Positions 45,161-58,229 of a stretch of DNA of 64,000 nt are shown in pieces. Every line of letters begins with the position of its first letter. The first letter of the stretch is position 1. This DNA is from Actinocorallia populi (GTDB taxonomy: Bacteria > Actinomycetota > Actinomycetes > Streptosporangiales > Streptosporangiaceae): NCBI RefSeq assembly GCF_002995495.1, contig NZ_PVZV01000003.1:310001-374000 (forward strand), read 5' to 3'. The notes below the pieces were generated by a model. That model had not been told where the DNA came from and made no database searches. It worked only from the letters and a program-made list of their open reading frames with translations. The position numbers and the translations under genes are program-made.

Positions 45161-45292
45161 CAGCACGGCAAATCAGGTTACATATCCCATATTCCGCGCC
45201 GTTATCAGGCCATATATTGGATTGAATTACAAACATTAGTAGATCTACCTGATAAGTAGGCTTCGGCACGCCCCCGTCCGAGGAGAAGCGCC

Positions 45293-46651
45293 ATGACCCC
45301 TCCCCGCCGCGTCGCCGTCATCGGCGCCGGAGCGGCAGGCCTCGCCGCCGCCAAGGCCCTGCTGGACGCGGGCGTCGAGGTCGCCGTCCACGAGAGGAGC
45401 GGCCGGCCCGGCGGGCTGTGGGCGCGGGACGACCCCGGCGGCCCCTCCCCCGCCTATGCCTCCCTGCACCTCAACACCAGCAAGGGGCGCACCGAGTTCG
45501 CCGACTTCCCGATGCCCCGGGACTGGCCCGACTACCCGTCGGCGGACCGCGTCGCCGGATACCTCGCCGACTACGCCGAGAAGTTCGCGCTCACCCCCTT
45601 CCTGCGCCTCCGCAGCACCGTCACCTCCGTCGAACGCGAGGAGGGAGGCGGCTGGACGGTCACGGCCGACCCGGGCGGCGCCGAGCGGTACGACGCCGTC
45701 GTCGTGGCCAACGGGCACAACTGGGACCCCCGCCTGCCGGAACCCGCCTACCCGGGCGCGTTCGCCGGAGAGCAGCTGCACGCCCACGCGTACCGCGACG
45801 CCGAAGCCTTCCGGGACAGGCGGGTCCTGGTCGTCGGCATGGGCAACTCCGCGATGGACATCGCCGTGGACGCCTCGTACGTCGCGCGCGGGCCCGTCCT
45901 GCTGTCGGCCCGCCAAGGCGTCCACATCGTGCCCAAGTACCTTTTCGGCCGCCCGTCGGACGCCACCGGCGGAGCCCTGTCCGTCCTGCCCTGGCGGCTG
46001 CGCCAGCGCCTCGCCCAGGCCATGCTCCGGCTCGCCGTGGGCGCCCCGCAGGACTACGGGCTGCCCGCGCCCCGGGGCGGGCTCTTCCAGAACCACCCGA
46101 CGATCAGCGACACCATCCTGCACCGGCTCACCCACGGCGAGGTCGTCGTGCGGCCCGGCGTCGAACGCCTCGACGGCGACCGCGTCGTCTTCACCGACGG
46201 CTCCTCCGACCCCGTCGACGTGATCGTCTGGGCCACCGGCTACCGGGTGAGCATCCCCTTCCTGTCCGCGCGCTGGCTGGGCGCGGACCCGGAGGCGCTG
46301 CCGCTGTACAAGCGGGTCTTCCACCTGGAGGACCCGAGCCTGGTGTTCGTCGGCCTGATGCAGTCCACCGGCGCGGCGCTGCCCGTCGTGGAGGCGCAGG
46401 CGAAGCTCGCCGCCGCCTACCTCTCGGGCTCCTACGCGCTGCCCGAGCCCCCGGAGCAGCGCCGCGCGGTGGCCCGCGCCCTGCGCTACGCCACGGGCAG
46501 GTGGGGCCGGGACCGGCGCCCTCACATGCGCATCGACTTCGACGCCTACGTCGCTGACGTGCCCAAGGAGATCAGAGCCGGGCGGGACAGGTTCCTGCGC
46601 GGTCAGGGCCGCCCGTTCACCCCGACCCGCCGCAAGGAGACCTCCCCGTGA
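45293..46651 (+). CDS. Flavin-dependent monooxygenase (FMO-like)
   Basis: A 452-aa enzyme with FAD motif VIGAGAAGLAAAKALL, NADPH motif VVGMGNSAMDIAVDAS, and the linking ATGYR near residue 315. It oxygenates a soft nucleophile or ketone with NADPH and oxygen. ATG 45293 with GAGGAG upstream. Overlaps the SDR gene by 4 nt (GTGA). The substrate is unknown. Confidence 0.9.
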   Translation: MTPPRRVAVIGAGAAGLAAAKALLDAGVEVAVHERSGRPGGLWARDDPGGPSPAYASLHLNTSKGRTEFADFPMPRDWPDYPSADRVAGYLADYAEKFALTPFLRLRSTVTSVEREEGGGWTVTADPGGAERYDAVVVANGHNWDPRLPEPAYPGAFAGEQLHAHAYRDAEAFRDRRVLVVGMGNSAMDIAVDASYVARGPVLLSARQGVHIVPKYLFGRPSDATGGALSVLPWRLRQRLAQAMLRLAVGAPQDYGLPAPRGGLFQNHPTISDTILHRLTHGEVVVRPGVERLDGDRVVFTDGSSDPVDVIVWATGYRVSIPFLSARWLGADPEALPLYKRVFHLEDPSLVFVGLMQSTGAALPVVEAQAKLAAAYLSGSYALPEPPEQRRAVARALRYATGRWGRDRRPHMRIDFDAYVADVPKEIRAGRDRFLRGQGRPFTPTRRKETSP

Positions 46652-47502
46652 TCCTCCCCCGCTCCCTCCTCGACGGCGGCCGCCGCGACGCGCGCGGCCT
46701 GCGGGTCATCGTCACCGGCGCCTCCGGCACGTTCGGACGGGCGATCTGCGCCCGGCTGAGCGGGCTCGGCGCCCACGTCGTAGGCCTGGACGCCGCCCCC
46801 CGCGAGGACGACCCCGTCGAGGTCCTCGCCTGCGACCTCACCGACGACGAGCGGGTGCCCGAAGCGGTGGCCGAGGCCGTCGGCCGGCTCGGCGGACTCG
46901 ACCTGCTCGTCAACAACGCCGGCATCGGGGGGCCCGCCCCGGCCGAGATCCCGCCCGGAGCCGAGGTGCGCCGCCAGCTCGACGTCAACCTGCTCGGCGT
47001 CTGGCGGGTCACGGCCGCTTGCGTGGAGGCGCTCGTGGCGTCGCGCGGACGGGTCGTCATGCTGTCCTCGCGGATGGCCGTCATGCAGTTGCCCCTGGCC
47101 GCGGCGTACGGGGCCTCCAAGCGTGCCCTCGTGGCGTACGCGGACGCGCTGCGCATGGAGATCGGCACGCACGTCGGCGTCACGTGCGTCTACCCCTCGA
47201 TGGTGCGCAGCCCGATCCACGACTCCACCGCCGCGGCGGGCCTCTCGCTGGAGGGCATGAGCCGCTACGAGCCGCTGGAGGGCGTCGTGGACGCGGTGCT
47301 GCGGGCGGCCCTCAGCCGCCGGGTCCACCGCGACCTCCCGACCACGGCCCGCGGGGCCGTGGAGTTCTTCCTCGCCCGCCACCTGCCCGCGGTGACCGAC
47401 CGGATCATCTCCCGGACCCTCGCCGCACGCGCCCGCTCCGGGGCGTTCGAGGGCGCCGGGCCGGCCGCGGGGGTCGTCCGGCGCCTGGGGACCGGGGCGT
47501 GA
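46648..47502 (+). CDS. Short-chain dehydrogenase/reductase
   Basis: A 284-aa SDR. Cofactor motif VTGASGTFGRAI, VNNAGIG, and active site YGASKRALV. The C-terminal 50 residues look membrane-peripheral (VEFFLARHLPAV). GTG start inside the previous stop. Coupled to the MFS gene by another GTGA overlap. Second enzyme of the monooxygenase-SDR-MFS operon. Confidence 0.88.
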   Translation: MILPRSLLDGGRRDARGLRVIVTGASGTFGRAICARLSGLGAHVVGLDAAPREDDPVEVLACDLTDDERVPEAVAEAVGRLGGLDLLVNNAGIGGPAPAEIPPGAEVRRQLDVNLLGVWRVTAACVEALVASRGRVVMLSSRMAVMQLPLAAAYGASKRALVAYADALRMEIGTHVGVTCVYPSMVRSPIHDSTAAAGLSLEGMSRYEPLEGVVDAVLRAALSRRVHRDLPTTARGAVEFFLARHLPAVTDRIISRTLAARARSGAFEGAGPAAGVVRRLGTGA

Positions 47503-48836
47503 GCGCCGGGCCGCGCACCGGGGCACGGCCCCGGAGCGGCGACCTCGTCACGTACGCCACCGGCTCCCTGGGCATGGGCGTGTGGGTCACCGTGCCCGGC
47601 CTGCTGCTGCTGTACTTCCTCACCCACACGCTCGGCGTCTCCCCCTTCCTCGCCGGCCTGACGCTGCTGCTGCCGAAGATCATCGACGCCGTCGTGCACC
47701 CGCTGTTCGGCACGTTGTCGGACCGGTGGGCGCGGCGGTCCGGGCACCGGCGCGGCATGCTCCGCTGGGGCCTGCTGCTGGCGGTGGCGATGGCGGCGAT
47801 GTTCACCGTCCCGCCGGGGTTGTCCGGCCCGGCGGCCGCGTTGTGGGTCGGCGCCTGGTACATCGCCGGGAACGTGCTCTTCGCGTGCTTCCAGGTGCCC
47901 TACCTGACCACCCCGTCCGATCTGCGGATCGGTTACCACGAGCGCACCCGGGTCTTCATGTTCCGGATGCTCTTCCTCACCCTGGGCCTGCTCGCGGCGG
48001 GCGTGGCGGCCCCCGCCATGGTCGCGGCGGGCGGGCGCGGCGACTACACGCGGATGGCGCTGGTGCTGGGGGCAGGCATGGCGGTCACGGGGCTCGTCGC
48101 GCTGGGCGGGGTGCGCGGGCTCACCGCCCGGTGCGGGTTCCGCGAACCCGACGCGCACGGCCGCTCCTTCCTCGAGGACGTCAAGGTCGCCTGGCGGGAC
48201 CGCGACTTCCGGATGCTGGTGCTGTCGTACCTGTTCACCAGCACCACCACGCACCTCTTCCTGGCCGCAGTGCCCTTCTACACCGAGTACGTCTTCGCGG
48301 ACGACGGCCTCACCGCGGTGTTCATGGGCGCGTTCCTCGGCCCCGCCCTGATCGCCGGACCCGTCTGGCAGCGGATCTCCCGCCGCATCGGCAAACAGCG
48401 CGGCATCCTGATCTCCCAGTGCGCCTTCATCGCCGGCTCGGCGGCACTGTCGGCGGGCGAGCGGCTCGGGGTGGCCGCGACCGTCGCGGTCATCGTCGTC
48501 CTGGGCTCGGCGTTCGCCGGGCTGCAGCTCTTCGCCTTCTCGATGGTGCCCGACGCGGTGGCCGCCGCCGAGGCGCGGGGCTCCTCCCGCGCGGGCGCCT
48601 ACACCGGGGTGTGGACGGCGACCGACGCCACGGGCACGGCCATCGGCCCCTACGTCTACTCGGCCGTCCTGGCGGTCGGCGGTTTCGTCTCCACCACCGA
48701 GGGGCGGCACGTGGCGCAGCCGGACTCCGCGCTCACGGCGCTGATCGTCGGCTTCACCCTGGTCCCCGCCGCCATCATGGTCGCCGCCGTCGCCTTCCAG
48801 CGCCGCTACTCTTTGGACGGTCCGGCTCCCGGATGA
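47499..48836 (+). CDS. MFS carrier of the GPH/MelB-like family
   Basis: A 445-aa transporter with 12 probable helices. The GPH hallmark region LPKIIDAVVHPLFGTLSDRW follows helix 2, and GAWYIAGNVLFACFQVPYLTT shows the family's loop. It likely moves the operon's substrate or product with sodium or protons. GTG at 47499 overlaps the SDR stop. A MerR regulator follows after 91 bp. Confidence 0.86.
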   Translation: MSAGPRTGARPRSGDLVTYATGSLGMGVWVTVPGLLLLYFLTHTLGVSPFLAGLTLLLPKIIDAVVHPLFGTLSDRWARRSGHRRGMLRWGLLLAVAMAAMFTVPPGLSGPAAALWVGAWYIAGNVLFACFQVPYLTTPSDLRIGYHERTRVFMFRMLFLTLGLLAAGVAAPAMVAAGGRGDYTRMALVLGAGMAVTGLVALGGVRGLTARCGFREPDAHGRSFLEDVKVAWRDRDFRMLVLSYLFTSTTTHLFLAAVPFYTEYVFADDGLTAVFMGAFLGPALIAGPVWQRISRRIGKQRGILISQCAFIAGSAALSAGERLGVAATVAVIVVLGSAFAGLQLFAFSMVPDAVAAAEARGSSRAGAYTGVWTATDATGTAIGPYVYSAVLAVGGFVSTTEGRHVAQPDSALTALIVGFTLVPAAIMVAAVAFQRRYSLDGPAPG

Positions 48837-48927
48837 CGGGGTCCGCCCTCCGGAACGGACCGCGCCGGCCGCCACCCTGCCGGGGGTGGAGGGCCGGCGC
48901 CATGGACACGTCGCTGGAGGGAACGCC

Positions 48928-49830
48928 GTGGAGGCACCGGGGCTGAGCGTGGGCGCGGTCGCGCGGCGGCTGGGGGTGTCCCCGTCGACCCTGCGGACCT
49001 GGGACCGGCGGTACGGGATCGGGCCGAGCCGGCGCAGCCAGGGGTCGCACCGGCGGTACGACCCGGCCGACGTGGCGCGGCTCGAGGTGATGAACCGGCT
49101 GATCCTGCAGGGGGCGCCGCCCGGGGAGGCCGCGCGGGTGGCGCTCGGCGGGACCGGCGTGCGGGAGCGCGCCCCGCGGGCGCACGGGGCCGGGGGCAAC
49201 CGGCTGGCGCTGAGCGCGGTCCCGGACCGGACGCGCGGGCTGGCACGGGCCGCGATGGCGCTGAACGGCCCGGCCGTCACGGAGACGGTGCGCGAGGCCC
49301 TCGCCCGGGACGGGGCGGTGCGCGCCTGGGAGGAGCTGATCGCCCCGGTGCTGCGCGGGGTCGGCGAGCGGTACGCCGCGACGGGCGAGGCGGTGGAGAT
49401 CGAGCACTTCCTCTCGGGGGCGGCGCTGGCCGCGCTGGCGGAGGCGGCCTCGCCCGTGCCGGAGACCGGGGTCCGGCCGGTACTGCTGGCCTGCGCGCCG
49501 GAGGAGCAGCACAGCCTGCCCGTCTACGCGCTGGGCGCGGCCCTGGCCGAGCGGGGGATACCCGGCCTCATGCTGGGTGCCCGCGTCCCGGAGCGGGCCC
49601 TGGGCGACGCGATGAAGAGGATCGGCCCCGGAGCGGTGTTCGTGTGGTCGCAGATGGACCGCACGGGGGACGCCGGGGTGCTGGAGCGCCTTCCCGGCGG
49701 GCGGTCCGCGTCGCGCGTGCTGGCCGGAGGGCCGGGCTGGCCCCGCCCGCTCCCCGAGGGGGTGCGGTTCGTGGCGTCCCTGCCGGAGGCGGTGGCGGCC
49801 GTGGCCGAGGTTCTGGGACTGCCCGGCTGA
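48928..49830 (+). CDS. MerR regulator with CarH/LitR-like cobalamin-binding domain
   Basis: A 300-aa regulator. The N-terminal MerR helix-turn-helix is VGAVARRLGVSPSTLRTWDRRYG (in part LGVSPSTLRTWDRRYG). The helical bundle has Y149-x9-E159-H160, matching the W-x9-EH cap of CarH with Tyr for Trp. The Rossmann part has EEQHSLP, where H195 corresponds to the cobalt ligand of the E/DxHxxG motif with Pro for Gly. GTG 48928 has GGAGGG 7 nt upstream. Light sensing through adenosylcobalamin is possible but the changed residues leave doubt. Confidence 0.82.
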   Translation: MEAPGLSVGAVARRLGVSPSTLRTWDRRYGIGPSRRSQGSHRRYDPADVARLEVMNRLILQGAPPGEAARVALGGTGVRERAPRAHGAGGNRLALSAVPDRTRGLARAAMALNGPAVTETVREALARDGAVRAWEELIAPVLRGVGERYAATGEAVEIEHFLSGAALAALAEAASPVPETGVRPVLLACAPEEQHSLPVYALGAALAERGIPGLMLGARVPERALGDAMKRIGPGAVFVWSQMDRTGDAGVLERLPGGRSASRVLAGGPGWPRPLPEGVRFVASLPEAVAAVAEVLGLPG

Positions 49831-49938
49831 TCCCCGTCGAGCTCGTGAGGTTTGCCCGGTCTTTGCGCCTCTGCCTTGCGTTTCCCGCGCGCGAGCAACT
49901 ATGAATAGATTTTGAAGAGGTTTCTGGAGGGAGGAACC

Positions 49939-50913
49939 ATGACGCCGTCTCCGCAGACCCGTCCCCGGCTCGGCGCCTCCGCCTGCCTGCTCGGCGAGCC
50001 CGTCCGCTACAACGGCGGGCACAGCCGCTGCAGGTTCCTCACTCTCGGCCCTCTGGCCGGGATGGTCGAGTGGGTGGCCGTCTGCCCCGAGATGGAGCTC
50101 GGGCTCGGCGCGCCGCGCCGCCCCGTCCGTCTCCTGAGCGACGGGCGGCTGGTCGACCGCGACGGCGACACCGACCACTCGGCCGCCCTCGCCGAGACGG
50201 CCCGCCGCGTCCTGCCCTCCTTCGAGGACCTCGACGGCTTCGTCCTGAAGTCGCGCTCCCCCTCGTGCGGGCTGTTCGGCGTCCCCCGCTACAGCGCGGG
50301 GCTGCCCGGGGAGCGCACCGACGGGCAGCCCGTCGACCGCCGCGGCCGGGGCGCCTTCGCCGAGGCGCTCACCGCCGCCCACCCCCACCTCCCGGTGGAG
50401 GAGGAGGGGCGCCTGAACGACCCCGTGCTGCGCGAGCACTTCGTGGAACGGGTGTTCGCGCACGCCAGGCTGCGGGAACTGCTGTCCGGGCCGTGGCGCC
50501 CCCGCGACCTGGTGGACTTCCACAGCCGCCACAAGCTGCAGGTCCTGGCGCACGACCCGCGCCTCTACCGGGAGCTCGGCCGCGTCGTGGCCCGCGCCGG
50601 CACCGCGGACCGCCGGGCCCTCGCCGAGGAGTACCGGCGGCTGTTCACCGAGGCGCTGGCCGTCCGGCCGACGCGGGGCCGCCAGGTCAACGCGCTGCAG
50701 CACGTCCTGGGCCCGTTCGGGCACCGGCTGAGCCCGGAGCGCAGGCACGGCCTGGCCGGCGCCATCGAGGACTTCCAGGCCGGACGCGCCCCGATGAGCG
50801 TGCCGGTCGCGCTGCTGCTGCACGACGCCCGCGCCGAGAACGTGCACTACCTCGCGGACCAGACGCTCCTGGAGCCCTTCCCCGCCGCGCTGCCCCTGCG
50901 TCACCACCTGTGA
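49939..50913 (+). CDS. DUF523-DUF1722 fusion protein (YbgA-like)
   Basis: A 324-aa protein. The N-terminal DUF523 part has ACLLGEPVRYNG and KSRSPSCGLFG with conserved cysteines; the C-terminal DUF1722 part has LVDFHSRHKLQVLAHDP. DUF1722 genes commonly neighbour DNA photolyase genes and light-induced MerR regulators (from memory). ATG 49939 follows GGAGGGAGG. A -35/-10 like pair TTGCGT-N18-TATGAA lies upstream. It suggests regulation by the preceding MerR protein. Confidence 0.88.
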   Translation: MTPSPQTRPRLGASACLLGEPVRYNGGHSRCRFLTLGPLAGMVEWVAVCPEMELGLGAPRRPVRLLSDGRLVDRDGDTDHSAALAETARRVLPSFEDLDGFVLKSRSPSCGLFGVPRYSAGLPGERTDGQPVDRRGRGAFAEALTAAHPHLPVEEEGRLNDPVLREHFVERVFAHARLRELLSGPWRPRDLVDFHSRHKLQVLAHDPRLYRELGRVVARAGTADRRALAEEYRRLFTEALAVRPTRGRQVNALQHVLGPFGHRLSPERRHGLAGAIEDFQAGRAPMSVPVALLLHDARAENVHYLADQTLLEPFPAALPLRHHL

Positions 50914-51005
50914 ACGCCGGCCGCGTCCATGCGCGGACGCGCCGGGCCGCGAAGCGGGCGCCCCGCGGGAGGAGAGACGGCGGCGGCAGCGGGCATAGGC
51001 GAAAC

Positions 51006-51500
51006 ATGGGGAATGATCCGATCGATCAGTTCACGTCCGGTTTCGATGGGCCGGTCCTGCTGGTGACCACGTCGGCGGACGGGGAACGGGCCGGCTGCCT
51101 GGTGGGGTTCGCGACCCAGTGCAGCATCGACCCGGTGCGGTTCCTGGTGTGCCTGTCCCGAACCAATCGGACGTTCCGGGTGGCGGCGAAGGCGGAGCTG
51201 CTGGGCGTGCACGTCCTGGAGCGGGACGACCCCGGACAGCTCGCCCTGGCGCGGCTGTTCGGCGAGAACACCGGCGACGAGATGGACAAGTTCGCGCGGT
51301 GCGCGTGGGAGGAGGACACCGGCGGGGTGCCGCTGCTGCTGGACGCGCCGCGCCGGATGGTGGGACGCGTCCTGGACCGGATGGAACTGGGCGACCACAC
51401 CGGCTACCTGGTGGAGCCACTCCACGTCCAGGCGAAGGGGCGGAACGCGCCCCTGGGGCTGACGCGGGTGCTGCACCTGGAGGCCGGGCACCCGGCCTGA
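51006..51500 (+). CDS. Flavin reductase-like FMN-binding split-barrel protein
   Basis: A 164-aa protein with the flavin reductase fold: GPVLLVTTSADGERAGCLVGF is quoted as VLLVTTSADGERAG, then FLVCLSRTNRTFRVA and ALARLFGENTGDEMDKF. It could supply reduced FMN or FAD to a partner oxygenase. ATG 51006; the ribosome site is weak. It is 92 bp after the DUF523-DUF1722 gene. Confidence 0.82.
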   Translation: MGNDPIDQFTSGFDGPVLLVTTSADGERAGCLVGFATQCSIDPVRFLVCLSRTNRTFRVAAKAELLGVHVLERDDPGQLALARLFGENTGDEMDKFARCAWEEDTGGVPLLLDAPRRMVGRVLDRMELGDHTGYLVEPLHVQAKGRNAPLGLTRVLHLEAGHPA

Positions 51501-51533
51501 CGGGCCGCCCCGCCCGAAGGCGGAGGCGGCCCG
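51501..51533. terminator. Shared terminator between converging genes
   Basis: 9-bp GC stem CGGGCCGCC with its complement (51501-51509, 51525-51533), with an inner CGCC/GGCG pair. It begins directly after the flavin reductase stop and ends 4 bp from the stop of the phosphatase gene on the other strand. Confidence 0.65.
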
Positions 51534-51537
51534 CACC

Positions 51538-53883
51538 TCACGGCTTGACCTCCAGCGCGACCACGCAGGTGTCGTCGTCGGTGTCGGACGCCCCGTGGCG
51601 CAGCAGGTTGTCCAGGTGGGGCTCGAGCTCGGCGTCACCGGCGGCGGCGATCGCCAGGAGGTGGCTCAGCGCCTCCTCGACGCTGCTGTCACGGCGTTCG
51701 ATGAGACCGTCGGTGTACAGCAGGATGCGGTCCCCCTGCATCAGCTCCACCGAGCCCTCCTCGAACTCCAGGTCCTCCAGGACGCCCAGCACCACGCCGT
51801 CGATCGGCGGGAGCGGCGCGGCCTTCCCGTCCCGCAGCAGGATCGGCTGGGGATGGCCCGCCCGCGCCCAGCGCAGCACCCCGTCCTTCGGGTCGAAGAC
51901 CCCGCAGACCGCGGTGGCGGTGACGTTGTCGGTCAGGTGGACGGTGACGTTGTTCAGCCAGTACAACATCTGCGCCGGGCCCGCGCCGGTCGCCGACAGG
52001 CCGCGCAGCGCGTTGCGCAGCACCACCATGTCGGTGGCCGACTGGATGCCGTGCCCCGCCACGTCGCCGACGGAGATCAGGACCTTGCCCGTCGGCAGCG
52101 ACAGCACGTCGTACCAGTCGCCGCCGACCAGCAGCTCGTTGCCCGCGGGCCGGTAGCGCACGCCGACCCGCAACCGCGGGGTGTCCAGCGGGCCCTGGCG
52201 CGGCGGCATGATCGCGTGCTGGAGGCGGAGCGTGAGCTTGGCCTGCTCGGCCGCCTGCTGCTGGGTGTGGTTGAGCTCGTCGCGCGTGGCCTCCAGCGCG
52301 ATCTCCGTCCAGTGCTGGGAGGAGATGTCCTGGTAGGCGCCGCGGATCACGATCGGCCTGACCCCGCCGTCCAGGACGGGTTCGGCCGCGATCCGCATGT
52401 GCCGGTAGGAGCCGTCCTGACGCTGGAGCCGGAACGCCGCGGTCGCCGCGTGCCCCTGGTCCAGCAGCACGCGCAGGAACGTGCTGACCGCGGCGGCGTC
52501 GTCCGGGTGGACGCGGGCGGGCAGCTCGGCCAGCGCCAGCGGCCCCGACTCCACCGGCAGGCCGTGCAGCTCGAACAGGTGGTCGTTCCAGATGATCTCG
52601 CCGGTGAGGAGGTTCTCCTCGAAGCCGCCGATCCGGCCCAGCCGCTGGGCGTGCTGGAGCAGCTCGGCCAGCCGGGTGGACTCGTCGTGCAGCCGCCACA
52701 TCACCAGCAGGTCCTCGCCTTGGCGCAGGATGCTGTAGGTGGCCGGTCCCGACACCGTCAGGTCGTCCACGCGCGTGATCACCGGGGCGCTGACCTGGCG
52801 CAGCGCATCACCCGTGGCGTGCACGTAGACGACCTGGTCGAACAGCCCGCCCTCTCTGGCCGACATCGGATACGACTCCAGGAAACGGGTGCCCATGACC
52901 GCCGAGCGCGGCCGCCCGGCCAGATCGGCGAACTTGTCGTTCGCGTGGTGGATGACGAAGTCGACGATCCGGTCGTCCTCCAGCACGGGCCGCAGCACTA
53001 TGGCCGAGTCCAGCACCGCGTCCGCGATGTCGGCGAGCGGGGAGACCCCCTGCTGCTCGCCGGCGGGCAGGTGGTCGAGGGTGTAGGCGCACAGCTCCGC
53101 CAGGGACTCCAGCTGCCGGTGCACCGCCGGAGGCTGCTCCTCCAGCGGTCCGGGCCAGCAGACCTCCAGGACGCCCAGCAGCCTGCCGCCCGTGCCCGCC
53201 GGCACCGCGACCCGCGCGCCCGGCGCGAGCTCGGTACGGCCGATCGAGGGCGGATACTGCTGCCCGGCCGCCAACCACACCGGCTGCCGCTCGACGAGCG
53301 CCTGGCGGGCCAGGGTCGTGACGGCCGGCGGGACGTGCCGCCAGCGCCGCGCCTCCGGCGGCGTGAACCCGGCGGCCCCGGCCAGCCGCAGCGAGCCGTC
53401 CGCGTCCGCGGCCCACACCGCCACGGCCTCGGCCTCCAGCGGCGCCAGAGCGTACTCCAGCAGCGAGGCCGCCATCGCCTGGGTGTCGTCGGCGGCCAGC
53501 GCCGCGCTCTCGGCCGCCCGCATCCGGTCCCCGGCCTCGGCCTGGTCTTCGGGGTCCTCCTTCGTCCCGGCCAGGAAGGAGCGGGCGACGGCGGCGAGCT
53601 CGCTCTTGGCCGCCTGCGCCACGATGTCCGCGGCGATCTCCAGCTGCGGGACCTCCGCGCGTTCGGCCAGGACGTCCAGCTGCTGGTGCGCCGCGGCGAG
53701 ACCGGAGCCCAGCCGTTCGGCGAGCACTCCCGCCGCCAGTTCGATGATGGCCCTGCCGCCGGTGGAGTGCTGCGCCTCCCGCACCTCCCGGCGCAGTCGC
53801 TCGACGGTCGTGGCCAGCCTGCCGAGCCCCTCGTCGAGGGTCCGGCGCCCGGGCGGGCGGGCGGGCGACGTATTCGTGGTCAT
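51538..53883 (-). CDS. SpoIIE-type PP2C phosphatase with GAF and PAS domains
   Basis: A 781-aa signalling protein. An ANTAR-like N-terminal helix set (AIIELAAGVLAERLGSGLAAA) is followed by a GAF-like domain (about 120-280), PAS regions (about 290-400 and 430-550, the second with HPDDAAAVSTFL), and a C-terminal SpoIIE phosphatase with VGGDWYD, VGDVAGHG and DTDDDTCVVAL. The metal-binding aspartates are intact. It likely dephosphorylates an anti-sigma antagonist. ATG 53883 is 5 nt from the hybrid kinase stop, so they form one operon. Confidence 0.88.
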   Translation of the reverse strand: MTTNTSPARPPGRRTLDEGLGRLATTVERLRREVREAQHSTGGRAIIELAAGVLAERLGSGLAAAHQQLDVLAERAEVPQLEIAADIVAQAAKSELAAVARSFLAGTKEDPEDQAEAGDRMRAAESAALAADDTQAMAASLLEYALAPLEAEAVAVWAADADGSLRLAGAAGFTPPEARRWRHVPPAVTTLARQALVERQPVWLAAGQQYPPSIGRTELAPGARVAVPAGTGGRLLGVLEVCWPGPLEEQPPAVHRQLESLAELCAYTLDHLPAGEQQGVSPLADIADAVLDSAIVLRPVLEDDRIVDFVIHHANDKFADLAGRPRSAVMGTRFLESYPMSAREGGLFDQVVYVHATGDALRQVSAPVITRVDDLTVSGPATYSILRQGEDLLVMWRLHDESTRLAELLQHAQRLGRIGGFEENLLTGEIIWNDHLFELHGLPVESGPLALAELPARVHPDDAAAVSTFLRVLLDQGHAATAAFRLQRQDGSYRHMRIAAEPVLDGGVRPIVIRGAYQDISSQHWTEIALEATRDELNHTQQQAAEQAKLTLRLQHAIMPPRQGPLDTPRLRVGVRYRPAGNELLVGGDWYDVLSLPTGKVLISVGDVAGHGIQSATDMVVLRNALRGLSATGAGPAQMLYWLNNVTVHLTDNVTATAVCGVFDPKDGVLRWARAGHPQPILLRDGKAAPLPPIDGVVLGVLEDLEFEEGSVELMQGDRILLYTDGLIERRDSSVEEALSHLLAIAAAGDAELEPHLDNLLRHGASDTDDDTCVVALEVKP

Positions 53884-53888
53884 GCCGC

Positions 53889-57860
<3,972 letters not shown>

Positions 57861-58025
57861 GAGACACCTGCCGTCATCGCCGAATCCCGTCTCCGCCCGG
57901 TCCGAGCACGCCCTCGGCGGCATCGTCTTGAGCGCATCCAGCTTAGAACCCGTCGCCCCTCTGATCGACCAAACGTTCCAAAGCCTCACAAACCACACCA
58001 GCACTCTCCCGTCCCACCGCATGCG

Positions 58026-58060
58026 AAAAGAGGCCGGATCCTTGATCGGATCCGGCCTCT
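58026..58060 (-). terminator. Rho-independent terminator of tRNA-Val(CAC)
   Basis: 13-bp stem (58029-58041 with 58048-58060), loop of 6 nt, followed on the minus strand by TTTT. It lies 4 bp after the CCA end of the tRNA. Confidence 0.85.
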
Positions 58061-58067
58061 GGGCTGG

Positions 58068-58139
58068 TGGGCGATACTGGGTTCGAACCAGTGACCTCTT
58101 CGGTGTGAACGAAGCGCTCTCCCACTGAGCTAATCGCCC
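58068..58139 (-). tRNA. tRNA-Val (CAC)
   Basis: 72-nt cloverleaf starting GGGCGATTAGCTCAG with a perfect 7-bp acceptor stem. The anticodon loop is TTCACAC (anticodon CAC) and the T-arm CTGGTTCGAACCCAG. CCA is encoded directly after the discriminator base (58067-58065). A near-copy with anticodon GAC lies at 62931. Confidence 0.97.
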
Positions 58140-58229
58140 GCCCGTTCGCTTCGCGGTTCCCCGCGCTGCGACCTCGAATAGATTAGCGCGAAACGGGGGT
58201 GGTTCGCACATCGATTGCCCCCGCGCGGG

